The notes: generated from the sequence alone by a model not told the origin. Positions 19,646 to 28,780 are shown, counted from the stretch's first letter. The stretch is 64,000 nt of DNA from Candidatus Hamiltonella defensa 5AT (Acyrthosiphon pisum) (GCF_000021705.1 NC_012751.1:1724006-1788005); one strand, 5' to 3'. A program made the numbers and translations.

Positions 19646-19744
19646 ACAGGAGAAATGGGACAGCCTACAATGACTTTACCAAGAGGATTTTATTTAAAAA
19701 AAACCTTTACTGCCGCGATATTAGCGCGATATTTTTTGTTATGA
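19646..19744 (+). repeat. duplicated 3' end of mutH
   Basis: About 100 bp repeat the last part of mutH (19448-19546) at an offset of 198 bp with few mismatches. The copy contains ACTTTACCAAGAGG-TTTTATTTAAA and TTTACTGCCGCGATATTAG. It encodes the same LPRGFYLKKTFTAAILARYFLL end but has no start and cannot make a protein. The preceding 100 bp do not clearly match mutH. It is a remnant of a local duplication. Confidence 0.85.
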
Positions 19745-19923
19745 ATGATTGAAGATTTTTAAGATAATCAAAAATCAGGGTCAAAATTTATAAAATTTAA
19801 GCGTTATTTGAAAGCTTTTTCAGTATTAAAAAGTTTACCCTTGTAAAGAGTTAGGTTAGTAAAAAAGTGCCGTCACTATTTGACTTCTTAAACCATGATA
19901 AAAATACAAGGAAATTTATAAAA

Positions 19924-20625
19924 ATGTCAACCCCAGTAAGTTCATTATTTTTTAATAGATCAATAACAATTAAAAAAAATCTCTTCAATAAAGAAGAAAC
20001 AAAGATGTCTGATTGTTTTAAATATGCATCCAATGTTTTTAAAAATAAAGCTACAGTTAACTTGATCAACAACATCTCATCAACAGATCTAGCTTTAGAG
20101 GATCTAGTCGCACGCCGCATATTCAGTGATTTTCGTGAGTACTCTAACATAAAGAATGAAAAAGAATTCATGGATATCTTACAGGCTATAATTGGTGAGA
20201 AATATAAAATAGGAAATGCTGAGTTAAAAATTATGGAATGCCCTATCAATGAAGGCAATAAAAACGAAACAATAATTATTAAATTTGAATTGCATGACAA
20301 TAAAAAGAATATATCTACTCAAGGATGTGTATTTTTTGAAAAAAAATCAGGTAAAGATAAAAGTAGTAATTTTGTAGAATTTAAATTAACCATCAACGAT
20401 AAAAGATTTTTAAATAAAAAAAGTCACTTAATCGATTTTTTTAAAAATGTATTTAAAAGAATTTTTGGGTATAAGACAAAATTCGAGCTTATTAATACAA
20501 AAAAGAACCAATAGAACAAAATATTAAAAATTTTTTAGAAAAAGAAATGCAGGAGTAAGTTCAAAAACGAAGTAAAAGAATTAGAATTCATAATTAAAAA
20601 ACCAACAGAAGAAAAAAAATTTTAC
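19924..20625 (+). pseudogene. decayed paralogue of the 20750-22279 gene
   Basis: An open frame from the ATG at 19924 (AAGGA about 11 bp upstream) to 20514 encodes 196 residues of unknown function. It resembles the first third of the next gene: GEKYKIG/GGKYQIE, TINDKRFLNK/AIDDKRSLNK, LIDFFKNVFKRIFG/LIDFFKNVFKKIFG. At the A6 run 20499-20504 it leaves the frame used by the paralogue. One extra A would continue EPIEQNIKNFLEKEMQE before another stop, and weak base-level similarity runs on to about 20625. It was therefore once longer and has been cut by frameshifts. GC is very low compared with the neighbouring core genes. I recognise no family. Confidence 0.7.
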
Positions 20626-20749
20626 TTAAAAATCAGCGGAAAATATAACTATATATTTTTACAATAAAATCAACTTATAAATTAACAATAAAAATGCAGT
20701 GATTATTTTACCTATTAAACCATCATTAAAACAAAATGCAGGCATATTT

Positions 20750-22279
20750 ATGCAAAACTTAACACAAATATATTCATCACCTTCTTATAAACCAATAATA
20801 TTTACAAAAAATGTTTTTAAGAGTAATCTTGTGCAAGAATTAAAAAATATTAAAAATGAAAATAATTTAGAAATTCCTGATTTCTCAAACATAAAAGAAA
20901 GCTTAAACTCCATCATTGGGGGAAAATATCAAATAGAAAAAGATACAAATCTCACAATTAATCCCGATGACTTTGGTTTCAATGAAGAAGATGGAGATGG
21001 ATATATTAAATTTACTTTGAGTAAAAGTGATACTAGCAACAATAAAGAAACCTCTACTACTGGACTTGTTTATTTTGAAAGAAAACAAGGTAATGAAGTT
21101 GAATGCCACTTAGCTATTGATGATAAACGTTCTTTAAATAAAGAAAGTAGTTTGATAGATTTTTTTAAAAATGTATTTAAAAAAATTTTTGGCGATAAGA
21201 CAAAAATTCAGCTTATTGATCAGAAAAAAGAATTAGTAGAAGAAAAAATTAGCAATTTCTTTAAAAACAAAATGCAAGATGAGTTAGAAAAAAACGAAAA
21301 ACAACTAGAATCCATAATTACAAAACTAACTGCAGAAAACAACAATCTAAAAAAATTTAAAGAAAATGAATTAGAGAGTAAGGAAAAATTAAACACTCTA
21401 ATAAGCGCATTGAAAGTTGAGCGAGCTGAATTAGCGGAAGGCGTAAAATTTTACCAAGAATTTTTTAATAAAAAGGAGATACTTAGAAAAAATCGGGCAA
21501 CAATTCAAGCAGATTCAAACAAAGAATTATCAAAATTAAGTCAAAGAATGAACTTTCTGTTTGAACAATTTAATAATTTAAAAAAATCTCAAGAAAAAAC
21601 AGCTTCTTCTGTCGTACAGAGTCTAACTGAAAAATTAAGTTCAAATGAAACTCTGAGTGATGTAGAAATACAAGAAAAATTAGATATTGCATCATCCATT
21701 TGCATGAACGCAATAAAAAAAGAATGTAGCTATATTTTAAATGAAATTAAAAATATAACGAATCAACTCGTGGAGTTAAACAATAATCAGAAACCAATTG
21801 ATCAAACCACAAACTTATTAAATTTAAAAGCGAATCTAAATATCTTATCTGCTCAGATTAAAGAGCATTCGGACAACACCGAAAAACACATCATCCCTCT
21901 ACTAAAAGAAAAAATTCAGTTAAATATTAAAAACGCAATATTGCTTAAAGAGCTTAGTTCTCAAGTATTGAACATGGGAAATGTTGCAGCAGACGTAGAT
22001 GGGATGTCATCAATTAAAAAACTAACTGCTGAAAACGAGGATCTAAAAACAGAAAACAAAATTTTACTTGAATCTCAAAAATCAACCGAAACTGTTGCTT
22101 ATACATTCATGCACGAAAATCAAATTTTAAATAACATAATAAAAAATTTAGATTCTCAAATAGAAATCTTACGTGAAAGAAACAAAAAACTAATTCAAGA
22201 AATAACTACAATCATGGGAAATGAAGATATTCAAGAAGTAAACGAAATCGTAAAATGCTGGAGGAAATCAAGAGAGTGA
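20750..22279 (+). CDS. coiled-coil protein of unknown function
   Basis: From the ATG at 20750 (a GTG at 20699 is possible) this encodes 509 residues. The first 150 or so form a domain shared with the decayed gene upstream, ending LIDFFKNVFKKIFGDKTK. The rest is rich in Lys, Glu, Asn and Leu with heptad-like spacing (EKNEKQLESIITKLTAENNNL, ELAEGVKFYQEFF, LTAENEDLKTENKILLE), typical of long coiled coils. There is no signal peptide or membrane segment. Very low GC and the IS nearby suggest acquired DNA. Such architecture occurs in secreted effectors and phage or structural proteins, but I do not assign a function. Confidence 0.7.
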   Translation: MQNLTQIYSSPSYKPIIFTKNVFKSNLVQELKNIKNENNLEIPDFSNIKESLNSIIGGKYQIEKDTNLTINPDDFGFNEEDGDGYIKFTLSKSDTSNNKETSTTGLVYFERKQGNEVECHLAIDDKRSLNKESSLIDFFKNVFKKIFGDKTKIQLIDQKKELVEEKISNFFKNKMQDELEKNEKQLESIITKLTAENNNLKKFKENELESKEKLNTLISALKVERAELAEGVKFYQEFFNKKEILRKNRATIQADSNKELSKLSQRMNFLFEQFNNLKKSQEKTASSVVQSLTEKLSSNETLSDVEIQEKLDIASSICMNAIKKECSYILNEIKNITNQLVELNNNQKPIDQTTNLLNLKANLNILSAQIKEHSDNTEKHIIPLLKEKIQLNIKNAILLKELSSQVLNMGNVAADVDGMSSIKKLTAENEDLKTENKILLESQKSTETVAYTFMHENQILNNIIKNLDSQIEILRERNKKLIQEITTIMGNEDIQEVNEIVKCWRKSRE

Positions 22280-22592
22280 TTGGAAAATTTATCACGTTAT
22301 CAATCTGATTTAAGGCAGCACAGAAGTAACGGACCAAATAAAACTGATGAGTGAAGCACAGAAAAAAAATAAATTTTAACAAACAGAGCAGCTTCGAAAG
22401 CTTAACTTCAAGACTAGAGCTAAACAAAAGCAGTTGTTTGACACAATAAACCTGTTGCTTAATAAAAAAAACGTTTTTAGGTATTTTTTTAGGGTCATTT
22501 TTTATTATCTAGTGTGAAAAAATCACTTAAAGTCGATTTAATAGGATCTGTTTCCTAATGTCACATGGTTTATTATTAGGCAACAAGTTTAA
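22280..22592. other. intergenic, no gene seen
   Basis: About 310 bp between the coiled-coil gene and rhtA (convergent) show no supported gene. There are runs of A and T (for example around 22465-22505) that could help transcript ending on either strand, but no clean hairpin with T-run. Confidence 0.5.
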
Positions 22593-23516
22593 TCAACTAT
22601 TCAACTCCTGCAATTCCACCTTAGGCTTAATGCTTAAGGTGGCACCAATAGAAGCACAAATAATAGCCGCTAGCCCAAACCACTGAACCCCTGTTAAATA
22701 CTCATTTAAAAAAACCACACCAGAAAGCGCCCCAAAAGCCGGCTCTAAACTCATCAGTGTTCCAAACGTTCTTGCAGGCAGGCGCGTTAAAGCCACCATC
22801 TCTAATGAAAAAGGCACGACACTAGAAAGAATCGCAATCGCTATCCCAAAAGGCAACACCTCAGATGAGCATAAAGCCATTCCATTATCAATGATACCAA
22901 TGGGACAAAATAAACAGGCGGCTATCAATGAACCCACTGAAACCGCGCCAGGGCCATGATGCACCCCCGTTTTTTGACCAAAAATGATATATAATGCCCA
23001 ACAAGCGCCAGCCGCCAAAGCACAGGCCGCAGAAAATAAATCCACCCCCCCTGTTTTTTGATGTAATGGCAGCAAAAGCCATAACCCTAGAATGGCAAAG
23101 CCAAGCCACACAAAATCCACAATACGACGAGAAGAAAACATCACAACCGCCAAAGGCCCGGTAAACTCAAGTGCAACCGCAACCCCCAGGGGTAATTTTT
23201 TTAATGAAAAATAAAAGAGAAAATTCATTCCACCCAATGCAAAAGCATATAAAAATAACGCCATGCGATCCCCGCGGGGGAAGCGTATGCGCCAAGGCTT
23301 AAAGATGAACAATAAAATGAAAGCGCCTATGCCGAGCCGAAGAGAGGTCACCCCTGGAGCGCCAACAAGAGGGAAAAGCCCCTTTGCCAAAGAAGCGCCG
23401 CTTTGCAGCGAAATCATGGCAATCAATAAAGCGCCAATAGGCAACACAAATTTGGAAACGCGCAATTGAGTGATCCTTTTGATGTGATTTAAAATTGCCT
23501 CCACTTCTTTTTGCAA
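22593..23516 (-). CDS. rhtA: threonine/homoserine exporter RhtA (EamA/DMT family)
   Basis: RhtA is an inner-membrane exporter of homoserine and threonine. Ten hydrophobic segments and two EamA repeats are visible, with close E. coli matches: GASLAKGLFPLVGAPGVTSLRL, FKPWRIRFP, GGMNFLFYFSLKKLPLGVAVALEFTGPLAV, FSSRRIVDFVW and ALTRLPARTFGTLMSLEPAF. From 23516 (TTG) it is 307 residues; a TTG at 23465 preceded by AAGGA would give 290, nearer the E. coli 295. It lies 5 bp after gor in the same direction. Retention of both thrABC and this exporter is notable. Confidence 0.9.
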   Translation of the reverse strand: MQKEVEAILNHIKRITQLRVSKFVLPIGALLIAMISLQSGASLAKGLFPLVGAPGVTSLRLGIGAFILLFIFKPWRIRFPRGDRMALFLYAFALGGMNFLFYFSLKKLPLGVAVALEFTGPLAVVMFSSRRIVDFVWLGFAILGLWLLLPLHQKTGGVDLFSAACALAAGACWALYIIFGQKTGVHHGPGAVSVGSLIAACLFCPIGIIDNGMALCSSEVLPFGIAIAILSSVVPFSLEMVALTRLPARTFGTLMSLEPAFGALSGVVFLNEYLTGVQWFGLAAIICASIGATLSIKPKVELQELNS

Positions 23517-23521
23517 CAGAT

Positions 23522-24898
23522 TTATCTCATCGTGACGAATTCTTCAGCAACTGTGGGATGTATCGCAATCGTTTGATCGAAATCTTTTTTAGTGGCCCCC
23601 ATTTTCATCGCCACTGCAAATCCTTGCAATATTTCATCTACAGCAAAGCCGATGCCATGAATGCCCACAATCTTTTCTTCTGATCCCAAACAAACCAGTT
23701 TCATGCGACAAGGTTGCCGGTGGCTTCCCATGGCACTGTACATCGGCGTAAAAGATGAAGTGTAGACCTTAATTGCTTGCGCATTATATTTTTCTTTTGC
23801 TTGTTCTTCTGTTAGGCCCAGCATCGCGATGGGAGGATGACTGAAAACGACCGTGGGCACCTGAGTATAATCCAGGTGTTCATCAGGTTTATGGTTAAAA
23901 AGCCGTTCAGATAGCCGCCGACCAGCCGCAACGGCAACAGGCGTTAATGCGGCTGCCCCTGTGTTATCGCCGACCGCGTAAACACCAGGCTGAGTGGTAT
24001 TTTGAAATTTATCGACCGCAATATAGCCTTGATCGTTCATGCGAATGCCGGCCGCCGATAAATTGAGTTGATCGATTTGCGGGTCACGCCCAATCGCCCA
24101 AATGATCTCATCTACTGTCAGTGCATCCTCTGTTTTTAATCGTAAGGTTAAACTGCTATCTGGATTTTTGATCACCTGCGCTACTTGAGTTTTAGTGTGC
24201 AGTTTTAAGGTCGAATTGTGTATGATTTCAAGCAATGTGCTGACAATTAAACCATCAAAATGACGCAAAGGGGCCTCATGACGTACCAGCAAATGGGTTT
24301 CAACTCCTAAGGCATTGAGAACCCCCGCAATTTCAAGTGCAATATATCCGCCCCCCACCACAGCCACCCGTTTTGGCGGCTCTTTTAAAGCAAAAAAACC
24401 ATCGGAGTCAATCCCGTATGCTGCACCGGGAATATCAGGATGTTTGGGCCGTCCCCCTGTGGCAATTAAAATATGATCTGCGGTCACTATTTTTTTAGCT
24501 GGATGGTCTTTTTCAGTGGCAATTTCAACGGTATGAGCATCGATAAAACGCGCCTTCCCTTTAACGACATCCACTTTATTTTTGGCTAAACCCCGTTGAT
24601 AAGATTGATGGATTCTTTCAATATAAGCAGTTCTATTTTTGATTAAAGTTTGCCAACTAAAGGCATTTAAAGTGGTATCAAAACCATAATCCGGCCCATA
24701 TGAATGGATCATCTCGGCAATTTGTGCGGCATGCCACATGATTTTTTTAGGGACGCACCCGACATTCACACAGGTGCCCCCAAGCGCTTTGGCTTCCACC
24801 AACAGACATTTTTGACCATATAACGCCGCTCGATTGACAGAAGCGATACCTCCACTACCTCCTCCAATCACGAGATAATCATAATGTTCGTTCATCAA
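23522..24898 (-). CDS. gor: glutathione reductase
   Basis: Gor reduces glutathione disulfide with NADPH and keeps the cytoplasm reduced. It has the FAD loop VIGGGSGGIAS (10-20), the redox pair C43/C48 in GGTCVNVGCVPKK, the NADPH-domain loop VVGGGYIALEIAGVL, the second FAD motif GVYAVGDNTG, and the C-terminal H447/E452 pair in HPTVAEEF. The 458 residues fit the family (E. coli 450). Residues in the NADPH-binding loop read VRHEAPLRHFD, with Arg as in NADPH-specific enzymes. Confidence 0.96.
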   Translation of the reverse strand: MMNEHYDYLVIGGGSGGIASVNRAALYGQKCLLVEAKALGGTCVNVGCVPKKIMWHAAQIAEMIHSYGPDYGFDTTLNAFSWQTLIKNRTAYIERIHQSYQRGLAKNKVDVVKGKARFIDAHTVEIATEKDHPAKKIVTADHILIATGGRPKHPDIPGAAYGIDSDGFFALKEPPKRVAVVGGGYIALEIAGVLNALGVETHLLVRHEAPLRHFDGLIVSTLLEIIHNSTLKLHTKTQVAQVIKNPDSSLTLRLKTEDALTVDEIIWAIGRDPQIDQLNLSAAGIRMNDQGYIAVDKFQNTTQPGVYAVGDNTGAAALTPVAVAAGRRLSERLFNHKPDEHLDYTQVPTVVFSHPPIAMLGLTEEQAKEKYNAQAIKVYTSSFTPMYSAMGSHRQPCRMKLVCLGSEEKIVGIHGIGFAVDEILQGFAVAMKMGATKKDFDQTIAIHPTVAEEFVTMR

Positions 24899-24946
24899 TA
24901 TTTTCCTGAAATGTTATAGAGCACCTGTTATATCAGATGTGCCGTG

Positions 24947-25090
24947 TCATACGGCCAACCACCGTTTCTTACATGAATAAACAACGAGCTTAGCGATGGC
25001 TTTTGAATCGATTTGTCCGTGTTTTCCGCGAAATGAGACATCGTGCTGACACACCTTACATAGCATCAGTTGAATGATTTTTAAATTCAT
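24947..25090 (-). CDS. possible small protein, 47 residues
   Basis: A short open frame lies between hda and gor in the same direction. The ATG at 25090 is preceded directly by GGAAGG, which is too close for ideal spacing. The peptide has a Cys pair (LCKVCQHD) and a later Cys near a basic end (SCKKRWLAV), with ordinary codon use. I recognise no family. It may be a true small protein, the end of a decayed gene, or chance. Confidence 0.3.
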   Translation of the reverse strand: MNLKIIQLMLCKVCQHDVSFRGKHGQIDSKAIAKLVVYSCKKRWLAV

Positions 25091-25111
25091 TCCTTCCCAA
25101 CACACCTCAGA

Positions 25112-25813
25112 TTACAGCCTCAAAATTTCCTTCACAAAAGGGATGGTGAGTTTGCGTTGTGCACGAATGGATGCCTTATCAAGCCTATCTAGCGCCATAA
25201 ATAATGACGGCATTTCTCTATCAAGGCGTTTTAACATAAAGCGTCCCACCTCTTCTGGCAACTCAAACCCTCGTAATTTTGCCCGAAGTTGCAAAGAAAG
25301 CACTTTATCATCATCTGATAAAGGCTGTAATTTGTAAATTTGCCCCCAATCCAATCGAGAAGCCAAATCAGGTAAATGAAGATGTAACTGACGGGGCGGG
25401 CGATCACCTGTCATCAGAAGGCAGGTGTGATCTTTTTCCAAAATGCGATTGTAAAGATGAAATATCCCCATTTCCCATTCAATATCACCGACAATATGTT
25501 CAATATTATCGATGCAAATCAAGGCAAGCTGCTCCATTCCTTCAAGGACTTCTACGGTGAAATAGGCGCGTTTGTCTAATGGCACATAACCCACCGCTTT
25601 TCCTTGTTTTGAGAGTGTCGAGCAGGCGGCATGTAGTAAATGGCTACGTCCTGAACCTTGTTTAGACCAAAAATAAATATAGCGACCATGAGAATCACAA
25701 AGGGCGGATTCAATCGCGGCCAATAACGCGGAATTGTCGCCAGGATAAAACCCCGAAAAGGTGGCATCATCTGGAAGGAAAAGGGGAAGTGGGAGCTGTG
25801 TAGGGTTATTCAA
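25112..25813 (-). CDS. hda: DnaA regulatory inactivator Hda
   Basis: Hda is an AAA+ protein that, with the DNA-loaded sliding clamp, makes DnaA hydrolyse its ATP and so prevents re-initiation of replication. The N-terminal clamp-binding motif QLPLPLFLPDD is present, followed by the AAA+ domain with IYFWSKQGSGRSHLLHA (Walker A variant), LICIDNIEHI, TGDRPPRQ and DLASRLDWGQIYKLQPLSDDDK. The start chosen is the TTG at 25813, which has GAGGTG just upstream and gives 233 residues, exactly the E. coli length. No ATG is available, and E. coli hda is also reported to start at a non-AUG codon. A longer TTG start at 25852 is less likely. Confidence 0.92.
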   Translation of the reverse strand: MNNPTQLPLPLFLPDDATFSGFYPGDNSALLAAIESALCDSHGRYIYFWSKQGSGRSHLLHAACSTLSKQGKAVGYVPLDKRAYFTVEVLEGMEQLALICIDNIEHIVGDIEWEMGIFHLYNRILEKDHTCLLMTGDRPPRQLHLHLPDLASRLDWGQIYKLQPLSDDDKVLSLQLRAKLRGFELPEEVGRFMLKRLDREMPSLFMALDRLDKASIRAQRKLTIPFVKEILRL

Positions 25814-26080
25814 AAACACCTCACGAAAGCAGACCGTTGCAAAACCACACAAAGAGCGGGGCTTTCACCGCTCCGAATATGCAACACAGTTATCAGTCGA
25901 TTTTGCAACAGATGAAATGAAAAACAGAATTTTTACCTGACACCCAGAAACAAAAGTATTTTAACATAGATAAATTTGACATTGTGTGAGATACAATCAG
26001 GCTCAACATCTCATCGTTTCTCTCGAAAAAATTTTTCATCAATTGCTCATTTTATAATCTGTTCGGTGCTCAAGAATGAC

Positions 26081-27012
26081 CTATATTTGTTTGGCCGCAA
26101 CCTGCTTGGTGCACTCACCAATCTCAAAATCACTATTAAAAAGCTCTTTGCCTGTGTCTGTTAGATCATTTTTTTCCGTTATTTTTTGTATTGTGCTTAC
26201 TGTTGAAGATGCATCATACATCCAATAATTTCCATCTTTACGCTTACAAAGCGTAACAAGATGCCCAGAAGTATTTCATTTTCTCAATAAAAACAATCGA
26301 GAGTCGAATTTGTCTAACTTAGCTTTGAATGAAAAAGTTTCTAGATCAAGTCGATTAGGCGGTTTTTCATATAAAAGAACATTAAACGCATTCGGCGACG
26401 AACTTTTATGTGTAATGAAAGGCCCCTGCACCGTTTTCGTGTAGTCGGAGTCATTAATAAAATAATCCCGTATAAGACTACAGTAATCTGACTGTAGGTT
26501 GCCTTCTGTAAGATGACTCGCTTTTAGGCCTCCCGTGAATTCGGGATCTAGGCCAGTCAGTACCTTATTACAAAACGTCGCTAGACCTTCAGAACAATTT
26601 TGGTTGTATACCTTGAGATAGTTTTTTACCCCTTGATCAACATCACTTCCTGTCAATTCTTGTGTACGTTCTCCGATTAAAATTTGTTCATTTTCTTCAG
26701 GATCGTATTTAATAGATAATTCACGTAATTTATTCTGTTTTTCTTCCTACGCTTTTTTACGAGAGTTGTCTATTCACTCAGTGGATTTTTGTCAGCGGAA
26801 TTTTTTGACTGAATTGAAACTATCTTGACAGAATCATTGCTTGCCTCTCTAAATTGAAGCTGAAATATTTTCTGAGAAGACGATTCGACTACTTTTCCAT
26901 TTTGATTAAATTTGATTAATGCATATTCACCAGATGCATTTCCAGGCAAAAGGATTTCATCCTTATTAAGGTGTATCATAGGATAATGACTCGCTTTTGA
27001 TATATGAGTCAT
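26081..27012 (-). pseudogene. broken gene with a cysteine-protease-like His/Asp motif
   Basis: Three pieces on the minus strand look like one former gene of about 310 codons. Piece 1 (27012-26770) begins MTHISKASHYPMIHLNKDE and ends at TAG. Piece 2 starts in another frame (EEKQNKLRELSIKYDPEENE, about 26750, after an in-frame TAG) and runs to a TGA at 26276-26278. Beyond that TGA the same frame stays open to a TAG at 26081-26083, encoding NTSGHLVTLCKRKDGNYWMYDAS. The H-x-x-T-x-x-K-R then W-x-Y-D-A pattern resembles the protease-like segment of the large toxin at 43484-47533. I cannot name the family; a host-directed protease is a guess. Confidence 0.55.
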
Positions 27013-27447
27013 AAAAAACTTCCATTAAAACAAAAAAATAATATCTATAAAATAGATTTTTTGAATAAATGATAAAAAATGCGCAGTGAAATCTGTTATT
27101 TGAATGTGGCCTGCAACTTCTGTGTTACTGATTTTTTGTCATCTCTTTTATATCAATCAGCGCACTCGGGTTTTTCATGTATTTTGTATCTAATGATTCA
27201 GACTGGTCATGAATTTATTTATCCTGGAAGATTAATAGATATATTATATCTATTTTTCATATCAAAATAGAAAATATTTACATACATTTACGATGAAAGA
27301 TCTTTACTCTTAAAAAAATGAAATAAAAACTCAAAATTTGCGATCCATCTCTCAGATTCAGGATCTGAAAACATGGTTATTAAAAATGTATGTCATGATG
27401 AGAGGAAATAGAATTGAGATGTGATTAAAAAACAGGAAAGAACAAGG
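27013..27447. other. AT-rich intergenic, no gene seen
   Basis: About 435 bp divergent between the broken gene and radC. Short open frames here show no recognisable protein. The radC promoter presumably lies in the last 150 bp, but no strong -35/-10 pair stands out. Confidence 0.45.
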
Positions 27448-28116
27448 ATGAAAATATGGCCAGGTCAATTGCCGCCCAGAGAAAAATTATTGAAATTTGG
27501 TGCAAGTGCACTAACAGACTCAGAATTGCTCTCTATTTTTCTGAGGACAGGAACACCAGGTCTGCATGTCAGTGAAATGGCAGAAAAACTGATTGTAGAA
27601 TTTGGTTCGCTCTACCATCTCATGTCGGCTGACTATGAAACTCTCTCGGCACAGAAAGGAATGGGTAAATCTAAATTTACACAAATTCAGGCTATATTAG
27701 AGTTAGCAAATCGTTGTTTTTATTCTAATTTATTACATGAAAATGTGATGCTCAATTCAAAAATCACCCAAAAATTTTTGCAAAATCTTCTTTCTCATCG
27801 GGACAGAGAAGTTTTTTTAGTTTTGTTTTTAAACAACAAAAACAGAGTGATTAGTTATGAGGAACTTTTCAGTGGCACGATTGATACTGTTGAAGTGCAT
27901 CCAAGAGAAGTATTACGAAAGGCATTAACGGTGAATGCTGCCGCCATTATTTTAGCCCACAATCATCCATCAGGAGAACCTGAACCCAGTCAGGCTGATC
28001 GTCTGATCACCACTCAAATCATAGAAGCCTCTGCATTATTGGATATTCGGGTTTTAGACCATATCGTGATTGGTCATGGAAAATGTGTTTCTTTTGCGGA
28101 ACGAGGGTGGATATAA
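27448..28116 (+). CDS. radC: RadC/YicR family JAB1/MPN-domain protein
   Basis: From the ATG at 27448, preceded by an AAGG ribosome site, this gives 222 residues, the same as the E. coli protein; a GTG at 27421 would add nine residues. An N-terminal helix-hairpin-helix region (KLLKFGASALTDSELLSIFLR; GMGKSKFTQIQAI) is followed by the metal-binding JAB motif HNHPSGEPEPSQAD. The C-terminus RVLDHIVIGHGKCVSFAERGWI matches the family. The historic DNA-repair role is disputed and the biochemical function is not settled. The order radC-rpmB-rpmG is that of E. coli. Confidence 0.92.
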   Translation: MKIWPGQLPPREKLLKFGASALTDSELLSIFLRTGTPGLHVSEMAEKLIVEFGSLYHLMSADYETLSAQKGMGKSKFTQIQAILELANRCFYSNLLHENVMLNSKITQKFLQNLLSHRDREVFLVLFLNNKNRVISYEELFSGTIDTVEVHPREVLRKALTVNAAAIILAHNHPSGEPEPSQADRLITTQIIEASALLDIRVLDHIVIGHGKCVSFAERGWI

Positions 28117-28153
28117 AAATATTTTTACTATTTCGCATAATTATTTTTGGGTA

Positions 28154-28182
28154 TTGAGACTATCATCTTCAGCGCGTATAAT
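28154..28182 (+). promoter_or_regulatory. sigma-70 promoter of rpmB-rpmG
   Basis: TTGAGA (28154-28159) and a perfect TATAAT (28177-28182) are separated by exactly 17 bp, 81 bp before the rpmB ATG and 38 bp after the radC stop. This is the cleanest housekeeping promoter in the window. Confidence 0.8.
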
Positions 28183-28262
28183 GCCGCGTTTTGATCATTT
28201 TAACGAAAGCACAAGTCAGTTTATTAAGGAACTGAAGCTGGTTTGATTTTTTGGAGATAAAT

Positions 28263-28499
28263 ATGTCCCGAGTTTGTCAGGTGACGAAAAAACGCCCAGT
28301 GACCGGTAATAGGCGTTCTCATGCTATGAATGCAACCAAACGCCGTTTTTTACCGAACTTGCATCGTCACCGTTTTTGGATTGAAAGTGAAAAACGTTTT
28401 ATCACCCTGCGGTTATCTGCCAAAGGTATTCGTATTATTGATAAAAAAGGTATCGAGGCTGTTTTAGAAGAAATCAAAGCCCGTGGTGAAAAGTATTGA
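28263..28499 (+). CDS. rpmB: 50S ribosomal protein L28
   Basis: L28 is a small protein of the large ribosomal subunit. From the ATG at 28263, with GGAG upstream, it has 78 residues as in E. coli, nearly identical in SRVCQVTKKRPVTGN, NATKRRFLPNLH and IRIIDKKGIEAVL. The in-frame ATG at 28251 is rejected because the family starts MSRVCQ. It is cotranscribed with rpmG, 11 bp downstream. Confidence 0.98.
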   Translation: MSRVCQVTKKRPVTGNRRSHAMNATKRRFLPNLHRHRFWIESEKRFITLRLSAKGIRIIDKKGIEAVLEEIKARGEKY

Positions 28500-28510
28500 G
28501 GAGCTAACAT

Positions 28511-28678
28511 ATGGCTAAAAGTGTTCGTGAAAAAATAAAATTGGTTTCCTCTGCTGGTACAGGTCATTTTTATACCACCAGCAAGAATAAACGTACTCAA
28601 ACAACAAAATTAGAGTTTAAAAAATATGATCCCGTTGTTCGTCAGCATGTGATCTATAAAGAAGCAAAAATCAAGTAA
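28511..28678 (+). CDS. rpmG: 50S ribosomal protein L33
   Basis: This 55-residue protein matches E. coli L33 in length and sequence (MAKSVREKIKLVSSAGTGHF, YTTSKNKR, LEFKKYDPVVRQHVIYKEAK). The ATG at 28511 follows a GAGGAGC ribosome site. L33 sits near the exit-site region of the large subunit. It is the second gene of the rpmB operon; a strong terminator lies about 100 bp downstream. Confidence 0.97.
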   Translation: MAKSVREKIKLVSSAGTGHFYTTSKNKRTQTTKLEFKKYDPVVRQHVIYKEAKIK

Positions 28679-28780
28679 CTGTTTTGAATTGAAGCGTAAA
28701 GCCCACTGAGTCAAGTCAGGCTTCCGTTTGAATACAATAAAATCCCCGCTCATTATTGCAAATAAAATATCAAAGATACT

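Noticed and set aside
25976..26164. 62-codon plus-strand frame
   Set aside because: It overlaps the 3' end of the minus-strand broken gene, whose frame reads as more protein-like; no recognisable family.
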